Below are positions 35,079-39,309 of a DNA stretch of 39,309 nucleotides, one piece after another. The notes below the pieces were generated by a model that saw nothing but the letters and a program-made list of their open reading frames with translations, was not told the DNA's origin and searched no databases. The translations under genes and the position numbers were made by a program. The DNA lies in NCBI GenBank assembly GCA_020350885.1, contig CP070727.1:3118919-3158227 (forward strand), written 5' to 3'. Positions within the stretch are counted from its first letter, which is position 1. Every line of letters starts with the position of its first letter. Origin of the DNA: a bacterium. Lineage in GTDB: Bacteria > Krumholzibacteriota > Krumholzibacteriia > Krumholzibacteriales > Krumholzibacteriaceae.

Positions 35079-35498
35079 TCACACGATGGAAGAAGACATA
35101 CTGTGCGGGTGAAACCAGCGCCAGCTAACGAAGAGCGTTACTGCGCTTGCAGGGATCTGAAAGAGCCACATAGCCAGAATATTTCCGAATGAGGTCAGGT
35201 AGCCCTGTGTGATTAGGTGCAGAGGAACGAAGATCACCGGGCTCCAGAGCAGGGCGGCACCGAATACCCAGAGGTACTCGTGAGTTTCCCGAAGGGAGAG
35301 CCCACCCCACATGCTTCTCGTAACAACCAGGGTCCAAACGAGAAACGAGATGATACAGACCGCTCCGGCAACCGGTACCTGCACGGCGAGCTGGTTCGCA
35401 TGCTCTGAGAGTTTGTACGCGCCGAAACCGATGATGATCGAGAAGATAACGGAGCAAGCAAGAAAAAAACTATTCACGGCAATTCGTATTCGTTTCAT
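35079..35498 (-). CDS. Small four-helix membrane protein, unknown function
   Basis: 139 residues from the ATG at 35496-35498 (AAAGGGTGG upstream). Four hydrophobic segments are visible: NSFFLACSVIFSIIIGFGA, VPVAGAVCIISFLVWTLVV, WVFGAALLWSPVIFVPLHL and FGNILAMWLFQIPASAVTLF. The short loops carry charged residues (TRSMWGGLSLRETHEY). I do not recognise the family. It is convergent with the C25 peptidase gene, which ends 29 bases away, and precedes no clear partner. The next gene upstream on the same strand is the Coq7-like gene, about 80 bases away. Confidence 0.75.
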   Translation of the reverse strand: MKRIRIAVNSFFLACSVIFSIIIGFGAYKLSEHANQLAVQVPVAGAVCIISFLVWTLVVTRSMWGGLSLRETHEYLWVFGAALLWSPVIFVPLHLITQGYLTSFGNILAMWLFQIPASAVTLFVSWRWFHPHSMSSSIV

Positions 35499-35576
35499 GC
35501 AACCACCCTTTACCATTCATGCGATCTCAACAATCCATAGCCGGTGCCGCCCGGGAGTATAATTCATTATATCACA

Positions 35577-36122
35577 TCAAGAGAGCGAGGCAAGCAATCG
35601 CCGCCACGTGTCGATGTGGCCGACTTCATCCTCCTTGTCCCTCTCAACGATCTTCCGTGTCTCGTCATCCCACTCGATCGACCGCAATAACTCCTCGTAA
35701 TGGTGGTTCGCCTTCGTCTCGACCCAGATGCCCATACGAAGGATCGCCCGCTTCCCTCGCAGGCGTGAGACAGTCCCAAATACGAATCCGACGAGCCAGT
35801 AGGCCCACCGCAACGGACTCGGCTTCCAACCGTACTCGTAAAGCTTCACCTGAAAATCCTGAAGGTGTACCATTTCATTACACATGGCTGCTATGAGCTG
35901 ACGGTTGAGTTCCGTCGGCTCACGGGTAATCTGAAACTTGTAGATATTGACGGCCATGAGCTCCAATGTGTGTAATGTGAGAAGGCCCTTCCTGATCTTC
36001 CCGAGCTTCCCAGTCTCTTCCCCCCGACCCCGCAGCCTCACATCCTCACGGCGCATCTCGGGCCGTATGATCACTCCATCCGTACGCGTTGGGTCGCGAT
36101 CTATATCACCGTGCTCATTCAT
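35577..36122 (-). CDS. Coq7/demethoxyubiquinone hydroxylase-like diiron ferritin-fold protein
   Basis: A protein of 181 residues with the two-repeat diiron pattern of ferritin-like proteins. Glu54 (HTLELMAV) and Glu83/His86 (NEMVHLQDF) form the first repeat. Glu135 (WVETKAN) and Glu166/His169 (EDEVGHIDTW) form the second. A hydrophobic segment (RWAYWLVGFVFGTVS) between them suggests monotopic membrane contact, as in Coq7. The basic first 40 residues are an extension. Family members hydroxylate quinone precursors, but others are of unknown use, so the reaction is not assigned. It follows the alkylguanine methyltransferase by 18 bases, so they are likely one operon. Confidence 0.85.
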   Translation of the reverse strand: MNEHGDIDRDPTRTDGVIIRPEMRREDVRLRGRGEETGKLGKIRKGLLTLHTLELMAVNIYKFQITREPTELNRQLIAAMCNEMVHLQDFQVKLYEYGWKPSPLRWAYWLVGFVFGTVSRLRGKRAILRMGIWVETKANHHYEELLRSIEWDDETRKIVERDKEDEVGHIDTWRRLLASLS

Positions 36123-36140
36123 GCCCCACGCAGCCTCCTT

Positions 36141-36698
36141 TCAATAGTGTACCTTATCCATGACGATTTTCCCGTTCGAAGTAAAGGAAATTCCCTCGAG
36201 CTCCAGCAGAGCCCGCTTCATAGCCACTCCTCCCCGAAATCCCCCGAGTGAGCCATCGGACCGGACCGCCCGATGGCACGGTATCACTATCGGAAATGGA
36301 TTCGCAGCCAATGCATTGCCTACGGCCCTCGCGGCGGGGGCAACACCGATGTACCGGGCGATACGGCCGTATGTACTAACCCAACCTCGGGGAATCCCGT
36401 ACTCGGCGAGGAGCACCCGTTGCTGAAACTGCGGGCAGCGATCGAGTGAGAGGATTCCGAGATCGAAATCGATCTCCTCACCGGCAAGCATCGCCTGGAT
36501 CTGCTGACCGAGTCTCGTCACCTCGGGAACGGTACGGTGACGAGTACCCGGAAAGGCGGACTTTACGTGGCGTTCGAGCCCCCGTTTCGTGTTCGGCAGA
36601 AAGATACGGTAAACGCTGGTTCCTGTTTCCGTCTCCCCCCATACAACGCCTATCATTCCGAAGCTTGATGTGAATACCTTGTAGTAAAACGCTTCCAT
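36141..36698 (-). CDS. ogt: Methylated-DNA--[protein]-cysteine S-methyltransferase
   Basis: A protein of 185 residues starting at the ATG at 36696-36698 (AAAGGGAG upstream); longer in-frame starts lack support. The active-site motif is IPCHRAV with acceptor Cys141, followed by GSLGGFRGG. The DNA-binding helix-turn-helix region is TYGRIARYIGVAPAARAVGNA, with the finger Arg124. The N-terminal ribonuclease-H-like half (about 1-80) is shorter than in Ada. This suicide enzyme takes the alkyl group from O6-alkylguanine onto its Cys. No AraC-type regulatory domain is present, so it is Ogt/MGMT-like. It leads the small operon with the Coq7-like gene. Confidence 0.95.
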   Translation of the reverse strand: MEAFYYKVFTSSFGMIGVVWGETETGTSVYRIFLPNTKRGLERHVKSAFPGTRHRTVPEVTRLGQQIQAMLAGEEIDFDLGILSLDRCPQFQQRVLLAEYGIPRGWVSTYGRIARYIGVAPAARAVGNALAANPFPIVIPCHRAVRSDGSLGGFRGGVAMKRALLELEGISFTSNGKIVMDKVHY

Positions 36699-36816
36699 GA
36701 TCTCCCTTTCTCGGTCCGGGTCGGCCCCCGCCTTTGTACTGCTTCCCGGCGCTGGTATCTTCCGTTTGGATATATTCTGACACCGTGAGGACAGAACGGC
36801 TGGACATATCATCCCA

Positions 36817-37512
36817 TTAGCGACTCCCGTTCCTCCCGATCCCGGGAACGATGCAACAGAAGAGACTCGACCGGTCGACCTCGGTCACACTGACATCCGC
36901 ATCGAGACCGGCCGTGAGTGATTCGAATTGCGGTTTCAGAACGGTCGTCGCCCTGAAACCATCCTTACAGACGATTACCCCGTCGCCCGTTCGCTCGCGG
37001 TCGATCTCACCAAGCAGGCCCGCATCGGCCTGCATCTCGAACCATCTAAGTCGATCTACCCAGAATCGGTCCGAGTAACTCGAAAACAGCACCGTTCCCC
37101 CGCGCCTGGTTACACGGATGCTTTCACTGATCAATGCACGCTGATCGACATGAAATGCGGAGATCCCGTTCTGGATGCACACCACACAGTCGAATGTCCA
37201 CCGGGTAAAACCGAGATGCACCGCGTCCATGCATACGAGATGGCAGTTGCCAAGATCCGAGAGCGTCTCCTGTCCGAGCAGCAGGCTCGCCGGAGACGTA
37301 TCGATCCCGACGACAATCTGCGCCGCCCGCGCGAAATGTCGTAGCACCCTGCCGTACCCGCACCCCAGCTCCAAGACGGTATCACCGGGATTCAGGTGGC
37401 GCAGCACGTACTCGATTTCGGCCTCGAGGTATCGACGAACTCGCGGAGGAGCGATGCTATACGCCTGCCTCAGTTTTTCCGCCGAGAGTATCTCATCGTA
37501 GTAACCTTCCAT
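36817..37512 (-). CDS. Class I SAM-dependent methyltransferase
   Basis: A protein of 231 residues. The ATG at 37510-37512 has GGAG five bases upstream, better than the GTG at 37545. Motif I is VLELGCGYGRVLRHFA (46-61), motif II is VVGIDTSPASL, motif III/IV is FDCVVCIQNGISAF, and post-I Asp is in CHLVCMDAVHL. No substrate-specific motif is clear, so the target (small molecule, quinone or other) is unknown. The C-terminal part (about 150-231) is beta-rich, with RGGTVLFSSYSDRFW. It lies 118 bases upstream of the alkylguanine methyltransferase gene on the same strand. Confidence 0.9.
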   Translation of the reverse strand: MEGYYDEILSAEKLRQAYSIAPPRVRRYLEAEIEYVLRHLNPGDTVLELGCGYGRVLRHFARAAQIVVGIDTSPASLLLGQETLSDLGNCHLVCMDAVHLGFTRWTFDCVVCIQNGISAFHVDQRALISESIRVTRRGGTVLFSSYSDRFWVDRLRWFEMQADAGLLGEIDRERTGDGVIVCKDGFRATTVLKPQFESLTAGLDADVSVTEVDRSSLFCCIVPGIGRNGSR

Positions 37513-37584
37513 ATCGACTCCGTGGTGATCACCCGAATACACCACTCAGGGATTCCATGCGACGGCAGGGTCGGGACAGCAGAC

Positions 37585-37601
37585 GCGCTGTTTTTCAGCG
37601 C
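37585..37601 (-). other. Hairpin overlapping the permease stop codon
   Basis: GCGCTG (37585-37590) and CAGCGC (37596-37601) form a 6-bp stem with a 5-base loop that includes the stop codon. No U tract follows, so it is more likely a weak 3' structure than a terminator. Confidence 0.3.
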
Positions 37602-39309
37602 CTCCGCTTCCCCAAGAGAACGATATCCCGTAGTGCCTCACGATCCTTCGCCGCCATCCACCGCTCCTCGAAATGGGGATCCTGAACGATCTGTGCAATC
37701 GCCGCCAGCGCTCTGAGATGGAAGTTACGCTCGTCAGCGGTCCCTGCGAGGACGAAGATTGCCCTGACCCTTGGCGCCGACTCCGAAAAACTGATCCCTT
37801 TCGTGCAGCGTGCGAGGAGTATATCGAATTGGTGCTCCCCCTCGATAACGATGTGCGGTATTGCCAGCGTCGGCGTCAACACGGTACTACTGTCCTTCTC
37901 GCGTTTGAGGAGGAGATTGTAGAGGCGATTCGGTGCGACATCGAGGTTTGCAGCCATCTCATTGGCGACGAGCTTGAAGAAATCATCCGCCTTGAGGCGG
38001 GTGTCGATATCAAACACAATGCTGTTCTCGATGATACTGTCGAATCGATCTTTTACGATATCGTCCCGCTCGCGGATGATCTCCTTGAGCTCCGTCTCGA
38101 GCGAATGAGTGGTTAGTTCCTTTGCCGTGATCCGCTCAATGAGATGGAGGAGGGCAAACTCTCTCCCAGTTCGAATCCGCCCGTAAAACCAGTACACGAA
38201 GAGCCCGCTGACTATGATTATGGAGCTTGCTACATATGCGGCGGTCCCCATTTCGAAGAGGAGGAGCCCGAATCCCACGATGCCGACGATCTGCATCCAC
38301 GGATAGAGGGGCGAATGGAAGAGAGGTTGATAATTCTGCAGACGGCTCTCCCTGAGAATGATGATAGAGAGACACGAGAAAAGATATGTGAGAATTAAAG
38401 CGGTCGAGGCGACTTTGACGAGAACATCGAGTCTCAGAAATATCGCAACGATCATGATCAGACCGGTGACTGCCAGTGAGACATGCGGTGTCTTGAAACG
38501 CCTATTGATCCGCCCGAGGTACTCGGGCATCAATCCGTCGCGGCTCAATGCAAGCGGATAGCGTGAGGCCGCCATGATCCCCGCATTGGCGGTCGAGACG
38601 AATGCCAATACGGCGGCGATGCTCAGAATCATTTTGCCGGTCTGTCCCATGAAGGCGCCCGCACCGTCGGAAATCGGTGTTAGTGAGTTGTCGAGCTCCG
38701 CCGCACCGAGCACTCCGGAGGTAACGAGAACAACCAGAATATAGAAGATGCTCACGACGAGCAAAGAAAGCATCATTCCGAGTGGAACCACCCTTCCCGG
38801 CTCCTTCACCTCTTCCGCAATGCTAGCAACCTTCAGGAGCCCCCCGTATGAAATGAAGACGAATCCGGCCGTCGAGAAGATCGATACCATTCCCTTCGGT
38901 GCGAAGGGTTCGAAGTACTGTATATTTATCTCCGGTATACCCCGAGCAATGTAGAATACGAGCACTCCCAGCAATCCGATCACCAGGACGATCTGCGCCC
39001 GGCTCGCCTCTTTTATACCGAGCAGGTTGATTCCCATAAATATCAGACAGAAGACGAGGGCTGTGAGGTGGAGATCGACGGCGAGGAGGTAGCGTGTGAA
39101 CGCCGCCATACCGACAAGGGCGAAGGCGCTCTTGAGCGACATCGAGACCCACGTGATCAACCCGTCTACCGTCCCCACCGCGGGACCCATGGTTCGTTTT
39201 ACGTAGAAATAGGTGCCGCCGGCCTTCGGCATCGCGGAGACGAGCTCCGCCTGACTCAGCATTCCGGTCATCGCAAGAACACCGGCAAAGAGATACGATA
39301 TGAAAACAG
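37595..39309 (-). CDS. APC-type amino-acid permease fused to a PTS EIIA-like domain (N-terminus cut by window edge)
   Basis: The frame is open to the right edge, so the first helices are outside; the true start is not visible (the first ATG inside is at 39271). Visible features are FISYLFAGVLAMTGMLSQAE, LVSAMPKAGGTYFYVKR and about ten membrane helices of the APC family (ISYGGLLKVASIAEEVKEPG; ANAGIMAASRYPLALSRDG). The C-terminal 140 residues form a PTS EIIA type-2-like domain. It keeps the phospho-His position in LAIPHIVIEG (codon at 37853-37855) and the flanking GTADERNFHLRALAAIAQI. No other PTS genes are visible here, so the domain may sense or regulate rather than relay phosphate (inference). 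Confidence 0.88.
   Translation of the reverse strand, partial: VFISYLFAGVLAMTGMLSQAELVSAMPKAGGTYFYVKRTMGPAVGTVDGLITWVSMSLKSAFALVGMAAFTRYLLAVDLHLTALVFCLIFMGINLLGIKEASRAQIVLVIGLLGVLVFYIARGIPEINIQYFEPFAPKGMVSIFSTAGFVFISYGGLLKVASIAEEVKEPGRVVPLGMMLSLLVVSIFYILVVLVTSGVLGAAELDNSLTPISDGAGAFMGQTGKMILSIAAVLAFVSTANAGIMAASRYPLALSRDGLMPEYLGRINRRFKTPHVSLAVTGLIMIVAIFLRLDVLVKVASTALILTYLFSCLSIIILRESRLQNYQPLFHSPLYPWMQIVGIVGFGLLLFEMGTAAYVASSIIIVSGLFVYWFYGRIRTGREFALLHLIERITAKELTTHSLETELKEIIRERDDIVKDRFDSIIENSIVFDIDTRLKADDFFKLVANEMAANLDVAPNRLYNLLLKREKDSSTVLTPTLAIPHIVIEGEHQFDILLARCTKGISFSESAPRVRAIFVLAGTADERNFHLRALAAIAQIVQDPHFEERWMAAKDREALRDIVLLGKRRR

Noticed and set aside
1..39309. Mobile elements, tRNA and rRNA genes
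   Set aside because: I looked for transposase or integrase motifs, terminal repeats and tRNA-like cloverleafs by eye and found none; a tRNAscan or ISfinder search would be needed to be certain.

Overview
The window looks like chromosome from an uncultivated, moderately GC-rich Gram-negative (diderm) bacterium. Diderm signs are an outer-membrane barrel protein, at least four predicted lipoproteins (a fifth is possible), an HtrA/DegP protease and a large secreted peptidase. That peptidase is of the C25 (gingipain-like) type and ends in an FPNPFNP-type FlgD/T9SS-like Ig domain. This ending is typical of the FCB group and neighbouring candidate phyla; a placement near Krumholzibacteriota, Latescibacterota or Eisenbacteria is an inference, not shown. 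I saw no rRNA, tRNA, CRISPR array, transposase, integrase or phage gene. Most genes are on the minus strand.

Layout. 1-3884 (minus): a ChaN-like protein with a large extra C-terminal region, a small unknown protein, and KtrB-KtrA potassium uptake (KtrA cut by the left edge). 3885-6090 (plus): a small Cys-rich ORF, a decayed ADP-forming acyl-CoA synthetase, and a phytase-like exported protein. 6087-14597 (minus): an apparent operon of six genes. In transcription order it encodes an outer-membrane barrel, a lipoprotein with protein-kinase-like motifs, a metallophosphoesterase lipoprotein, an ATP/ADP-translocase-like carrier with HEAT repeats, a cyclic-nucleotide-binding-like protein and a response regulator receiver. 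14725-19461 (minus): a 1578-residue sensor kinase with REC, six PAS and two GAF domains.

19577-23709 (minus): a Cys-motif protein (probably DUF6125), a DUF2884-like exported protein and an exported S9 peptidase with an extra C-terminal domain. A consensus sigma70 promoter drives the divergent lipoprotein at 24144-25277, which ends in a clear rho-independent terminator. 25330-28608: an inositol locus, with a LysR regulator and inositol monophosphatase on the minus strand and inositol-3-phosphate synthase on the plus strand, read from overlapping divergent promoters. 28697-31250 (minus): a small Trk-like membrane protein with a TrkA-C domain, HtrA with an ECF-like promoter, and a DUF6485 Cys-rich protein. 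31387-35049 (plus): the C25 peptidase. 35079-39309 (minus): a membrane protein, a Coq7-like diiron protein, an O6-alkylguanine methyltransferase, a SAM methyltransferase and an amino-acid permease fused to a PTS EIIA-like domain (cut by the right edge).

The best candidate for an undescribed system is the 7189-14597 block. It places a kinase-like lipoprotein with HxDxKxxN and DFG motifs next to a phosphoesterase lipoprotein, an outer-membrane barrel and an ATP/ADP-carrier homologue. This would fit phosphorylation chemistry in the cell envelope, with the carrier as a possible nucleotide source. That reading is inference from motifs and gene order.
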